Shown here: one piece after another, positions 47,417 to 58,142 of the stretch
Layout: the number at the start of each line of letters is the position of its first letter
Numbering within the stretch: position 1 is the first letter of the stretch
Source of the DNA: Hydractinia symbiolongicarpus
Lineage: Eukaryota; Cnidaria; Hydrozoa; Anthoathecata; Hydractiniidae
Assembly (NCBI RefSeq): GCF_029227915.1
Contig: NC_079878.1
Coordinates: 10,974,001-11,038,000 of the forward strand
DNA: 64,000 nucleotides
Direction: 5' to 3'
Translations under genes and position numbers: made by a program
The notes under the pieces: generated by a model
Databases searched by the model: none
What the model was told of the DNA's origin: nothing
The model's input: only the letters and a program-made list of their open reading frames with translations

Positions 47417-48462
47417 ATGTCTTGTAATAATGACGAAGAATATAACTTAGAAAGCTCAGAATCGGATAATTCTCTTCATGAAAAAGACTTTACAAAGCTA
47501 CAGCCATACGAATTTGAACCTCTTGTGTCTGACGAGGAAGAAGTTAGTAACGGTGTAGAAAATGACGAGGTTTCTTTTACTGATGCAGAGCCACGTACGG
47601 GTAATGCAAATTGGTGTGAATGTGGAAATTGTAGAGCAATGGAAACCGATACTGAAAGCGTGTGCTGTGTCGAGTCAAACGAAATTCCTGATGAGTTTTT
47701 CCAAGGTAGGTAGGATATATACTGCAAATATAATTTTTTTCTAAGCGAAATTTTCCTTTTTAAACAAATAAAAAATATATTTCATCGCTTTTCTTTTACA
47801 TTCTTTTCGTCAAAAACTTTATCTTTTGCTTCAATAAAATAATCTTTCATCACTTTTTTTTTACTTCACAAGCCAATTTATTTTTATTTCACGGTTCAAC
47901 AATCTAATTCCTCCGCATGCGCTTTTTTTTGCACACAAATGCAAAGAAATCTTATGTAATGTTACATTTTCTCCGTGATGGAGAACATTGAAATGCGTGA
48001 TCGAAAGATCGAATAAGGTTCGTGTGGAAATGATAAGTTAGTAAAACGGGGGTATAAATATTGTATAATTGAAAATCACTCTTATCATAGGTCATAAATG
48101 CGTTACAGAAGCTGCTGATTTTCAAGTGGTTGTTTTGACAAAAGCTGTTTTAGAAACTGCGTTATCTGCATTGCATGATTTGAGAGGAGACACTTTAGAA
48201 TTAAAAAATGAGTAAGTAGCTCAACCTCGTTTCCAAGCCCTTCTTTTGTCCGAGAAAAAGAAGGTAAAAAACTGACAATAATGCCTCCCTTATTTTTCTA
48301 TATAGATCTTATCGTTACGCTGGTTATAAACAGTTCACTTGGTGGATACACAGTCGATTGGGAAAAGGGGTGAGAAGAGTGATTCCTTCTTGTGTAGTAT
48401 GGGCAATTCGAAGAAAATATCCGGCAGAAGATGAAAAATATGTTTTATTCAAAGAAAGTTGA
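47417..48462 (+). CDS. P2X7-ballast-like zinc-domain protein of the Kolobok element
   Basis: Exons 47417-47705, 48091-48211 and 48306-48462, all GT-AG and in phase: about 188 residues. An acidic N-terminus is followed by YEFEPLVSDEE, then NANWCECGNCRAMETDTESV and CC (Cys cluster), then EAADFQVVVLTKAVLETAL, and finally SYRYAGYKQFTWWIHSRLG with RRVIPSCVVWAIRRKYP. The W-C-x-C-x2-C-x-M motif, C-C pair and Y-R-Y-x-x-Y-(K/R)-Q-F then R-V-I-P-S-C-V are hallmarks of the cysteine-rich cytoplasmic ballast of vertebrate P2X7, a zinc-binding fold. There is no channel domain. I chose ATG 47417 because the ORF upstream (from 47339) has no matching sequence. The stop overlaps AATAAA. Its role in transposition is unknown; nucleic-acid or protein binding is inference. 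Confidence 0.88.
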
Positions 48463-48467
48463 ATAAA
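48444..48467. terminator. overlapping polyadenylation signals of the two Kolobok genes
   Basis: Plus-strand AATAAA at 48462-48467 overlaps the stop codon of the P2X7-ballast-like gene. A minus-strand AATAAA at 48444-48449 lies inside that gene's coding sequence and fits the transposase stop at 48486. The two transcripts would overlap tail to tail. Confidence 0.6.
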
Positions 48468-48485
48468 AATAAAAAAATAAAAAAG

Positions 48486-50355
48486 TCACGTTTTAAATCT
48501 TGTCCTGATGGCTTTAATGGCATCGCTTTTGTCGGGTTTTTCAACCTCTGTTATTCTTTCAGCAATTTCTCCTGTTTGTGGTAACTTATCTTTTTCGTTG
48601 TCGATTGGTTCCAAAGTAGCCGTCATTAATTCTGCTAAATACGCCTTTTCTTTCTTCTCGGTAATTTTTTTTACGACCCAGGATTGTGTTACTCGTGAAA
48701 AGACTTGTTTATAGCGGAGTACTCCTTTTTTGGTAACAGCCTGTTCACAATTAGTCCCCGAGTTAAAATCAAGGACAGCCAGCTGCGTGCGCGCGATCAT
48801 ACCATCATAGAAGGTGGACTTAGAGATAAACTGAAGCCTCAAAATACTCATCATTTCGGCAATGCGGGCGTATGTGTTTCCGGAATACAATATGGCTGCA
48901 GAAAGTAATAAGTTCCCTGCTGCTCTTCCATTTACGATAGGTTGAGACTGCCAGCTGAAAACATGTTTATTTGGACAAATACTAGTAACAATGATAAGAG
49001 TTCCACGTTTTACCACACGAGTAATGCACGTTTTTTGTAAACACGTGAAACAAACTTGAAATAATGTCAACAGACAAGACCAGAAAACAAGAAATTGTGC
49101 GTCGCTTTTGAGCCCTGGGTTACATTCAGCAGTGTCAAAAGACTCTTCTTCGCTGATATTTTCATCATAACTGTCGTCGATGTGAATTTGTAATTGCGGT
49201 GAGTATAAAGAATCATCAGAAGGGCACTCATCACCAGAGACGATATCATGATCACTTTCCATATTTGCATTCAGCAAGAATGTCACGTCAGCTTGCGGAG
49301 GAAAGGATAGGTCGGTGTTAGTAGACTTACATCGTCCGTGCGGAAGAGTAAATTTCACTTTTAAAACATCCTTCGTTGGTTGTATCTCAGGATGAATTGC
49401 CTCTAAGGGATCACATTGTGTTCTAACGGACCTGGTAAAAGTATTGGCACCAACCGATTTCTCTACCGTTTCCACAATTGCACTAACGCCTTGTTCCTTA
49501 ACCAATGAAATTATTTCTTGTTCAGCGTATACTTCAAGGTCAACATCATCCTCCACACTTAAAGCCTTTGCAACACACTAGAAAAAAAATGATCAGAATA
49601 ACTTCCAAGAAAAAAGACAGGCACAACTCACATTTTGGCAATAGCATAAATTTTAAAAACACACTTGTTTTTTAGCGAAAGTTTCCAATCTTTTTGATGT
49701 CGATTCTCTTGAATTTTCAGGCTTACTAAAAGAAAAAATTGTTGGAACAGCATCCTCGGTCAGCTGTCTCTTTCTTTTGATACCAGTAAGTTCAGCCTAA
49801 ATAAACAAAGATTAGAAGTAGCGCCGATGAAATGATGCTAATAAAATGGGCACATTTACCCCCTGAAAATATTCGGCAGGTCCTTCCATCAAAAAGCTTC
49901 TTTTTTGAAAAACAAAGAATAGAAACTTACGAGCGCTACGAAAGATACATGTCTAACTAGATAACTTTGTATTGGAAATTGGTATAATGTTCTTTTATAA
50001 TATAAATATGTAGAAAACGTTATTTGGTTGTGTTGTGGATATAAGTACAAATAATGAAATGAAGAAGAAATGAGAAACTTTGATCGCGTTGACTAGCTAA
50101 AATGGCATTTTTACGAAGTGGCAATATTTTAATATGGAAGATTATTACCTGGAGATCCCTTTTAAAAGAACTATCTGTGAAGTGCGACGAACAAATATAA
50201 AAACTTCGATCGCTTGGTAGATCACCTGTACGACGTATTTTGTTTAGCCATTTTTGTCTGAGTTCTTTCTTTTTCACAGACGGGATTCTGTGAAAACTGA
50301 CTTCTTTACACTTTTCTGATCGATTGGTACATCCAAACGCAGAGCAACTAACCAT
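48486..50355 (-). CDS. THAP-domain transposase of the Kolobok element, probably internally deleted
   Basis: Exons 50355-50149, 49796-49665 and 49577-48486, in phase: 476 residues. Exon 1 is a THAP zinc finger: MVSCSAFGCTNR (C-x4-C), HRIPS, KWLNKIRR, YICSSHF (C-x2-H). Exon 2 completes it with AVPTIF, the C-terminal THAP box. Exon 3 has an acidic linker, a Cys-rich segment (CFTCLQKTC and SICPNKHVFSWQSQP), then AAILYSGNTYARIAEMM and ISKSTFYDG, which usually precede the catalytic RNase-H-like region. It then goes at once to LAVLDFNSGTN and LRYKQVFSRV, which are C-terminal in relatives. The DDE core therefore seems missing in frame, which would make this copy non-catalytic. The family assignment is firm; the deletion is inferred from remembered family length. 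Confidence 0.85.
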
Positions 50356-50669
50356 TTTTTAAAGATTTAAACGTAATTTACATACAAAAAGCGATTTAAA
50401 TGTAAGCCAGAGGTCTTAACATGAACGTTCTCTGCGCTCGCTTAAACTTTCTGCACGATGTGATGTCATTGTTTATAATCGGGTCCAGTCCTAAATGAAA
50501 TCGCGCCTGTCTGTTTTTTTATAAGAAAAAAATTGAATATGCGAAGGCTAGTACAACGATTTTAAATAAGGAAAACAAGTGAAGTAAGTTTTTTTTGATT
50601 TCTTATGCTTTTCTGAGTACGTATAAAACAAAAAAGAAAAAAGTGATTTTTACTGGAGTTCCCCTTTAA

Positions 50670-51811
50670 ATTAAAAATTCATTGATAATTAATTAGTTCT
50701 GCTGAATATAGCTTTAGTCTGCGTGCTTACAAAATCGTAGGACAGAAGGAAATGACGTAATTATATAACATCAAAGATGGCGCATTATAAGACGATCTTC
50801 ACTATGCTACACTGCACGAGCTTTAACTTTCGATTATAAACCTTAAAATAAAGTAATGTTCATTGGATAATAAAACAATTTGTTGCACTGTTAGGATTCT
50901 TATTGACGTAAAACTCAATTTAGCCTCGTTTTCAGAAAAAAATCTGTCAAAACGAGGATTTTAGCCTGGATAAGTTTTAGGCGTCCAGGCTCTGGGCTGT
51001 CTCTATCTATCTATCTCTCTATCTCTTTCTCAATCTTTCCAGGCGATATTAAAGATTCCGCCTTCGCCGTCAGAAATAAAAAAACACATCATCAGGGAAA
51101 TAATCCATTTTTTTACGCTTGACCCTGCACAAATGGCCACTTTGTTCATCAGCATTTTTGTAAAGTTGGACTTGCCAGATCGTCGCTAGAGTTGTTTTTC
51201 AGATAATCGTGTAATTAGTAGTACACGCTTAGTTAGCATTTTTCCTTGATTGCCTCTGAATTACCCAAAATATGTGACTCAGGGAAAGCAGCAGGAGGGG
51301 CAGGCGCGGATCCAGGGTAAGTCAGATAAGTCGCGTGACTAAGTGTAAATTTGACGAAGAATGTTAGCCAAGCGAATGATGTCGACGATCCAGGTGTTGC
51401 ATACGGAGCGCGTTAAAAAATCAGATTGTAATTCATGTACGGCGAAAAGCCATGGTTCACAGCCCTCTCCATTTCGCCTATGGCGATGGTGACGTCAAAG
51501 CTGTGACGTCGCTCTACCATATAGACTGAGAGGGTTGCAAGTTATAGCTTACAGATTTTGACTGATTCATTTTGACTAATCAGTCACTCAGTCAGTCAAA
51601 AATCAAATAGCTATGGCCCGCAACCCTCCCCATCTCACCTAAGGGGCATGTGACGTCAAAATCGTGACGTAATTTTCACACTCTATGCGTAGTCCAACAA
51701 TATGTGGCCCGCAGCCGGTGTAGGAAATTTAGGTTCCGTACAGCGTGGTTACTTATAACCTGTTAGGCTATAGTTTTAACTCCCATCCGTCAGGATTAGT
51801 CAAAGACTCAC
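50670..51811. other. intergenic with a diverged duplication
   Basis: A TATC-type microsatellite lies at about 51001-51030. Between 51450 and 51720 two diverged direct copies of a GC-richer stretch occur (CCATTTCGCCTATGG-type, each with TGACGTCA and a second TGACGT), plus short inverted GAGGGTTGC/GCAACCCTC arms. TGACGTCA is a CRE sequence, but the duplication looks more like old mobile DNA. No gene. Confidence 0.4.
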
Positions 51812-51941
51812 GCCTTTTGGCTTGGTTTCTGGGAAGCACTTCATGGAAGGATCCATATAGTCTGTGAATATGTCGTATACTTGAACCTCTAACACAACCT
51901 CACCTTTACCCGACATTGTCGTATTCCTTTCCTCACGACAG
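51812..51941 (-). CDS. exon, probably downstream part of a HIRAN-like gene
   Basis: The minus strand encodes MSGKGEVVLEVQVYDIFTDY then MDPSMKCFPETKPKG and ends at a strong donor, GGC|GTGAGT (51812). Upstream codons CREERNTT are also open to an AG at 51942, so this need not be a start exon. The order G-K-G, then V-L-E-V-x-V-Y matches what follows the HIRAN core in cnidarian proteins of that type, so I link it to the exon at 55811, with the satellite as intron. If instead the ATG at 51916 is a start, this is the first exon of an unidentified gene. Confidence 0.5.
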
Positions 51942-52009
51942 CTCAACTGCATCCGACACGCGACGTTAAACAATTTATCAACGTCGTGATATTGTTAATA
52001 CATACTACT

Positions 52010-55000
52010 GCCTAATGTAATATCTTTGTAATATACAGTAATACACTGCAGTACTTAGTAATATGCCGTATTGTATACTGTAGTACTTAGTAATCTGCCG
52101 TATTACTTTGTAGTATCCAGTAATACACTGTAATACCTTGTAGTATTCAGTAATACCCTGTAATACCTTGTAGTATTCAGTAATATACTGTAATGCCTTG
52201 TAGTATTCGGTAATACACTGTAATACCTTGTAGTATTCGGTAATACACTGTAATACTTTGTAGTATTCAGTAATACACTGTAATGCCTTGTAGTATTCGG
52301 TAATACACTGTAATACCTTGTACCTACCTGAATACTACAAGGTATTACAGTGTATTACCGAATACTACAAGGCATTACAGTGTATTACCGAATACTACAA
52401 GGTATTACAGTATATTACTGAATACTACAAGGTATTACAGTGTATTACCGAATACTACAAGGCATTACAGTGTATTACCGAATACTACAAGGTATTACAG
52501 TATATTACTGAATACTACAAGGTATTACAGTGTATTACCGAATACTACAAGGCATTATACCTTGTAGTATTCAGTAATATACTGTAATACCTTGTAGTAT
52601 TCGGTAATACACTGTAATACCTTGTAGTATTCAGTAATATACTGTAATACCTTGTAGTATTCGGTAATACACTGTAATGCCTTGTAGTATTCGGTAATAC
52701 ACTGTAATACCTTGTAGTATTCAGTAATATACTGTAATACCTTGTAGTATTCGGTAATACACTGTAATGCCTTGTAGTATTCGGTAATACACTGTAATAC
52801 CTTGTAGTATTCAGTAATATACTGTAATACCTTGTAGTATTCGGTAATACACTGTAATACTTTGTAGTATTCAGTAATATACTGTAATGCCTTGTAGTAT
52901 TCGGTAATACACTGTAATACCTTGTAGTATTCAGTAATATACTGTAATACCTTGTAGTATTCGGTAATACACTGTAATGCCTTGTAGTATTCGGTAATAC
53001 ACTGTAATACCTTGTAGTATTCGGTAATACAGTGTAATACTTTGTAGTATATAGTAATACACTGTAATACCTTGTAGTATTCGGTAATATACTGTAATGC
53101 CTTGTAGTATTCGGTAATACACTGTAATACCTTGTAGTATTCAGTAATACACTGTAATGCCTTGTAGTATTCGGTAATACACTGTAATACCTTGTAGTAT
53201 TTAGTAATATACTGTAATACCTTGTAGTATTCGGTAATACACTGTAATACTTTGTAGTATTCAGTAGTACACTGTAATACCTTGTAGTATTCAGTAATAT
53301 ACTGTAATGCCTTGTAGTATTCGGTAATACACTGTAATACCTTGTAGTATTCAGTAATATACTGTAATACCTTGTAGTATTCGGTAATACACTGTAATAC
53401 TTTGTAGCATTCAGTAATACACTGTAATACCTTGTAGTATTCGGTAATACACTGTAATACTTTGTAGTATTCAGTAGTACACTGTAATACCTTGTAGTAT
53501 TCAGTAATATACTGTAATGCCTTGTAGTATTCGGTAATACACTGTAATACCTTGTAGTATTCAGTAATATACTGTAATACCTTGTAGTATTCGGTAATAC
53601 ACTGTAATACTTTGTAGCATTCAGTAATACACTGTAATACCTTGTAGTATTCGGTAATACACTGTAATACTTTGTAGTATTCAGTAGTACACTGTAATAC
53701 CTTGTAGTATTCAGTAATATACTGTAATGCCTTGTAGTATTCGGTAATACACTGTAATACCTTGTAGTATTCAGTAATATACTGTAATACCTTGTAGTAT
53801 TCGGTAATACACTGTAATACTTTGTAGTATTCAGTAGTACACTGTAATACCTTGTAGTATTCAGTAATATACTGTAATGCCTTGTAGTATTCGGTAATAC
53901 ACTGTAATACCTTGTAGTATTCAGTAATATACTGTAATACCTTGTAGTATTCGGTAATACACTGTAATACTTTGTAGTATTCAGTAATACACTGTAATAC
54001 TTTGTAGTATTCGGTAATACACTGTAATACTTTGTAGTATTCAGTAGTACACTGTAATACCTTGTAGTATTCAGTAATATACTGTAATGCCTTGTAGTAT
54101 TCGGTAATACACTGTAATACCTTGTAGTATTCAGTAATATACTGTAATACCTTGTAGTATTCGGTAACACACTGTAATACTTTGTAGTATTCAGTAATAC
54201 TTTGTAGTATATAGTAATACACTGTAATACCTTGTAGTATTCAGTAGTACACTGTAATACCTTGTAGTATTCAGTAATATACTGTAATGCCTTGTAGTAT
54301 TCGGTAATACACTGTAATACCTTGTAGTATTCAGTAATATACTGTAATACCTTGTAGTATTCGGTAACACACTGTAATACTTTGTAGTATTCAGTAATAC
54401 TTTGTAGTATATAGTAATACACTGTAATACCTTGTAGTATTCGGTAATATACTGTAATGCCTTGTAGTATTCGGTAATACACTGTAATACCTTGTAGTAT
54501 TCGGTAATACACTGTAATGCCTTGTAGTATTCAGTAATATACTGTAATGCCTTGTAGTATTCGGTAATACACTGTAATACTTTGTAGTATTCAGTAATAC
54601 ACTGTAATACCTTGTAGTATTCGGTAATACACTGTAATACTTTGTAGTATTCAGTAATACTTTGTAGTATATAGTAATACACTGTAATACCTTGTAGTAT
54701 TCGGTAATATACTGTAATGCCTTGTAGTATTCGGTAATACACTGTAATACCTTGTAGTATTCGGTAATACACTGTAATGCCTTGTAGTATTCGGTAATAC
54801 ACTGTAATACCTTGTAGTATTCGGTAATACACTGTAATACTTTGTAGTATTCAGTAATACACTGTAATACCTTGTAGTATTCGGTAATACACTGTAATAC
54901 TTTGTAGTATTCAGTAATACACTGTAATACCTTGTAGTATTCGGTAATACACTGTAATACTTTGTAGTATTCAGTAATACTTTGTAGTATATAGTAATAC

Positions 55001-55815
55001 ACTGTAATACCTTGTAGTATTCAGTAATATACTGTAATACCTTGTAGTATTCGGTAATACACTGTAATGCCTTGTAGTATTCGGTAATACACTGTAATAC
55101 CTTGTAGTATTCAGTAATACTTTGTAGTATATAGTAATACACTGTAATACCTTGTAGTATTCAGTAATATACTGTAATACCTTGTAGTATTCGGTAATAC
55201 ACTGTAATGCCTTGTAGTATTCGGTAATACACTGTAATACCTTGTAGTATTCGGTAATACACTGTAATACTTTGTAGTATTCAGTAGTACACTGTAATAC
55301 CTTGTAGTATTCAGTAATATACTGTAATGCCTTGTAGTATTCGGTAATACACTGTAATACTTTGTAGTATTCAGTAATATACTGTAATACCTTGTAGTAT
55401 TCGGTAATACACTGTAATACTTTGTAGTATTCAGTAATATACTGTAATACCTTGTAGTATTCGGTAATACACTGTAATACTTTGTAGTATTCAGTAGTAC
55501 ACTGTAATACATTGTAGTATTCAGTAATATACTGTAATGCCTTGTAGTATTCGGTAATACACTGTAATACCTTGTAGTATTCAGTAATATACTGTAATAC
55601 CTTGTAGTATTCGGTAATACACTGTAATACTTTGTAGTATTCAGTAATACACTGTAATACCTTGTAGTATTCGGTAATACACTGTAATACTTTGTAGTAT
55701 TCAGTAGTACACTGTAATACCTTGTAGTATTCAGTAATATACTGTAATGCCTTGTAGTATTCGGTAATACACTGTAATACTTTGTAGTATTCAGTAATAT
55801 ACTTTAATACCTTGT
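52010..55815. repeat. 30-bp satellite array, about 126 units
   Basis: The unit is TAATACCTTGTAGTATTCGG then TAATACACTG, highly homogeneous except for decay at the left edge (52010-52130). Variants (TTCAG/TTCGG, TACAC/TATAC, TAATGC/TAATAC, TAGTAC) recur every 210 bp over much of 53250-54100, a seven-unit higher-order repeat. A shorter variant with TTTGTAGTATATAGTAATAC recurs from 53041 and several times from 54181. Because 30 is a multiple of 3, long minus-strand reading frames exist (10-residue repeat TEYYKVLQCI); they are artefacts of the period. Confidence 0.95.
52327..52557. repeat. inverted block inside the 30-bp satellite
   Basis: Here the units run in the opposite orientation (GAATACTACAAGG, GTATTACAGTG) for about 230 bp, between junctions CCTTGTACCTACCTGAATAC and GGCATTATACCTTG. 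The flanking arrays both run the other way, so the block forms long inverted repeats with its neighbours. Confidence 0.95.
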
Positions 55816-56061
55816 GTTCGAGACTTTCAAGAACATGAAAAATATTTTTGATATGTTTTGTGGCATGTGTACAACAATGCTTTCGTTTTGTAAAGAATCA
55901 GTTCTTATTATTGCTATTGCATTTCCGTCCACTTCGTTAGATGGCTCATGCCTGAATTGTAACAGCTCCCTGTAATAGTACTCATTCCAATCCTTTTCGA
56001 TGAGTATGGGTATGTTGACCTCAATATCTATGTTAAACGACAGTTTGAGCGTTAAATGCAG
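55811..56061 (-). CDS. HIRAN-like domain exon
   Basis: The minus-strand frame reads IEVNIPILIEKDWNEYYYRE, then LLQFRHEPSNEVDGNAIAII, then QNISKIFFMFLKVSNT. R-E-P-S-N-x-x-D-x-N-A-(I/V)-A-(I/V) followed by a V-x-H-x-P and an I-S-x-x-x-x-x-F-L helix is the HIRAN-like module found in many invertebrate and fish proteins of unknown function; canonical HIRAN domains bind 3' DNA ends in HLTF. The exon ends ACAAG|GTATTA (donor at 55810), where the satellite starts. The 5' boundary is unresolved: an in-frame TAA lies at 56062-56064 and no AG fits cleanly, so the copy may be broken. Confidence 0.6.
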
Positions 56062-56064
56062 TTA

Positions 56065-57110
56065 AACCCTGCCATTCATCTATTGATTAGTGCAGATATA
56101 CGTTATACTAAAACTCTGTTGAGTTGTTATAGAAAGAAGTTTTCTGCAAGTGCGATTCAAATAAAATTGAGTTATTTATAAGACATTGAATGCCAGTTGG
56201 ATCACTTAAACCGTCACACATCATTGCGGAGTGCTTTATTCAGATGTACTGTACCCCCTACCTGAACATATATTTTAAAATCTCACAAGTAGCGGTGAAA
56301 AAAGCACGAAATAACTACACCATATTAAAACCTTTTCCAGCAGGATTAGCCACCAAACATTTTCTATTTTGCAAAACGTTGTCACGATGGCTCAAGACAC
56401 ATAAAAACTAGTCCGTTAACTATAAACCCAACATACATTTTAAAAATCAGGGAACATTTTTTTGTTTTTTTTAAGAAAAAATACAGAATTTATGTCAATA
56501 TTTCTTTGTGTATCAAAGCTACATTGGCCAAACATGCGTTTCCTACTGATCACAGTGTTTGTATTCCGTGAATTATGTTTAGCATGGGTAAAATTCATGG
56601 TATTGTTGTTTAAAAAAATTGTCAAATTAAGTCCACTTGAGATATTTGAACTAAGTCTGTCTACAAAAAACAGTTATTCACATTAATTAATCAGCTCAAA
56701 AAATATCTGCAAACTAATTACAGACGATGTGGCATCCACAAAAAAAAATAGTCCACATGGAATTTAATTCATGTGAAACATAATTTAGTGGTTCTATATT
56801 GTTATCCATTAACATCTTAGCTTTAACTGATTAACTGTACAGAGTCAAGCATGGTATTCCAATATTCCCGCATATACTTAATGAAAATCATACTATATAT
56901 CACAAAACTTTGTTAAAATTTAATTGAAATGGAGTTCTCTAATAGTCTGGATGTAATACAATTTTCTCAATGAATGTGTAGTCTACGAAGTCTGTTATTT
57001 CTATTTGTCTTTTTGTGACCATGTCAACAGAATTGAAAACATTGTTTGGATTTTTATAAAGCAATAAGGAAAAAAGAATCAACAAGCATTGCAGTTAGTG
57101 AGTGACATAC
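56065..57110. other. no gene recognised
   Basis: AT-rich; ORFs at 56190-56411 and 56462-56686 show no known motif. Confidence 0.4.
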
Positions 57111-57194
57111 ATCGCTACTTTTTGGCCACAATGGACCAGTGTCAGTGTTGCAAGTGTTTGATTGTGCGTCAAAACCAATACATATGTGTTCAGG
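57111..57194 (-). CDS. orphan exon of an unidentified gene
   Basis: An 84-bp open stretch between a good acceptor (ATTTTCAG) and a consensus donor (GAT|GTATGT), phase 0 at both ends, encoding PEHICIGFDAQSNTCNTDTG then PLWPKSSD. Two cysteines and an N-T-D-T-G segment suggest an extracellular module. I do not recognise the family and found no neighbouring exon. Confidence 0.4.
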
Positions 57195-58142
57195 CTGAAA
57201 ATATAATCAACAAGTCACCAAGCCCAAAAAATACCGTCAATGAAGAAACTTTATGAAATTCCTGAAACTTGTACTTGAAAAGAGCAATTGGCTTTTAAAA
57301 ATTGATTCTGGACCTATTTGTATTCATGAAAACGGCACACAGTTATAACCTATGGTATAAAGCCAATAGCACTAGTGGAACAAATACTCCACATAAATGT
57401 TTTTCTTTTTGATTCAGCCTAAAAAACAGCAAAAATGCAATGTGTACCAACTAGGATTTTTCTATATAAAAAATTTTTTTCAATTAAGAACAACGAGTTT
57501 CCATTCATTACTATCTGCATGCATGAATAGATGGGTTTTTTTATTTATATATTTCCAGCATTAAAAAATAATTATTTGAGGAAACTTCTTAAATGTTTCC
57601 ATTCATTACTATTTGCATATATATAAATGTTTTTATATTTCTTATTTTTGCAACGTTAAAAATAATTATTTGAGGAAATTTCTTAAATGTTTGTTAAACT
57701 TTCACACAACTGTTTAAAAAGTTATGCAGACTTTTACTTTGGACTAAAACGTTCTTTTACTTTATATTTTTATTGTACATGAAGCAGAGACCAGTGTCCT
57801 TCTAGGGTTATTAAGAAATATTTACGTTATATTTAGGTTAAATCTTGGCATTCATTTTTTTGCTTTGCTAAATTGTATTTTTGGTAATATAGAACAGACA
57901 GCCAATTACTGATATGAAAAATCGTAAGAATAATATTAAACGAAGATCCATACAATGTAAATGTAAGTCCTTGCTTTTTTATTGCTTTAGACTCCTCAAA
58001 TAGAAATATGTGAACACATCTTTTAGAGTACTATTAGACCTCTATGTATTGTCTGCAAATTCCGGAGAATTGCTTCAATATTTTATTGTTTTGTGTTTTG
58101 TTTTTTAGTGTAAAAACTGATTACATTACAACGAACGAGTGA
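57195..58142. other. no gene recognised
   Basis: AT-rich. Two diverged direct copies of a ~90-bp stretch (TTTCCATTCATTACTAT and AATTATTTGAGGAAA) lie at about 57496-57700. Confidence 0.4.

Larger units (their letters stand above)
47130..50665. mobile_element. Kolobok-type DNA transposon with two convergent genes
   Basis: 3536 bp. The left end is AGGGGCACTCCAGTGAAAA; the right end read inward is AGGGGAACTCCAGTAAAAA, inverted repeats of about 19 bp with two mismatches. Both ends abut TTAA (47126-47129 and 50666-50669), the Kolobok/piggyBac target. A THAP-domain transposase with TTAA duplication fits Kolobok. Each gene starts near one end and runs inward; the stop codons are 23 bp apart. Intact ends and open, spliced reading frames suggest a young insertion, yet the transposase appears internally deleted. 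Confidence 0.85.

Noticed and set aside
49875-49920. Candidate extra exon (KLFDGRTCRIFSG) between THAP exons
   Set aside because: Splicing 50149 directly to 49796 already yields a complete THAP domain with AVPTIF; the candidate would break this order.
51490-51670. Tandem CRE sites (TGACGTCA) as a promoter
   Set aside because: They lie in a diverged direct duplication with no gene start nearby; more likely part of a repeat.
52318-55512. Very long minus-strand reading frames (up to 655 codons) of TEYYKVLQCI repeats
   Set aside because: They come from the 30-bp satellite, whose period is divisible by three and whose unit lacks stops in several frames. Several frames are open at once and the inverted block also gives an ORF, so they are not genes.
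52010-55815. CRISPR-like array
   Set aside because: Repeats are 30 bp but directly contiguous, with no unique spacers and no cas genes, in an intron-containing eukaryotic genome.
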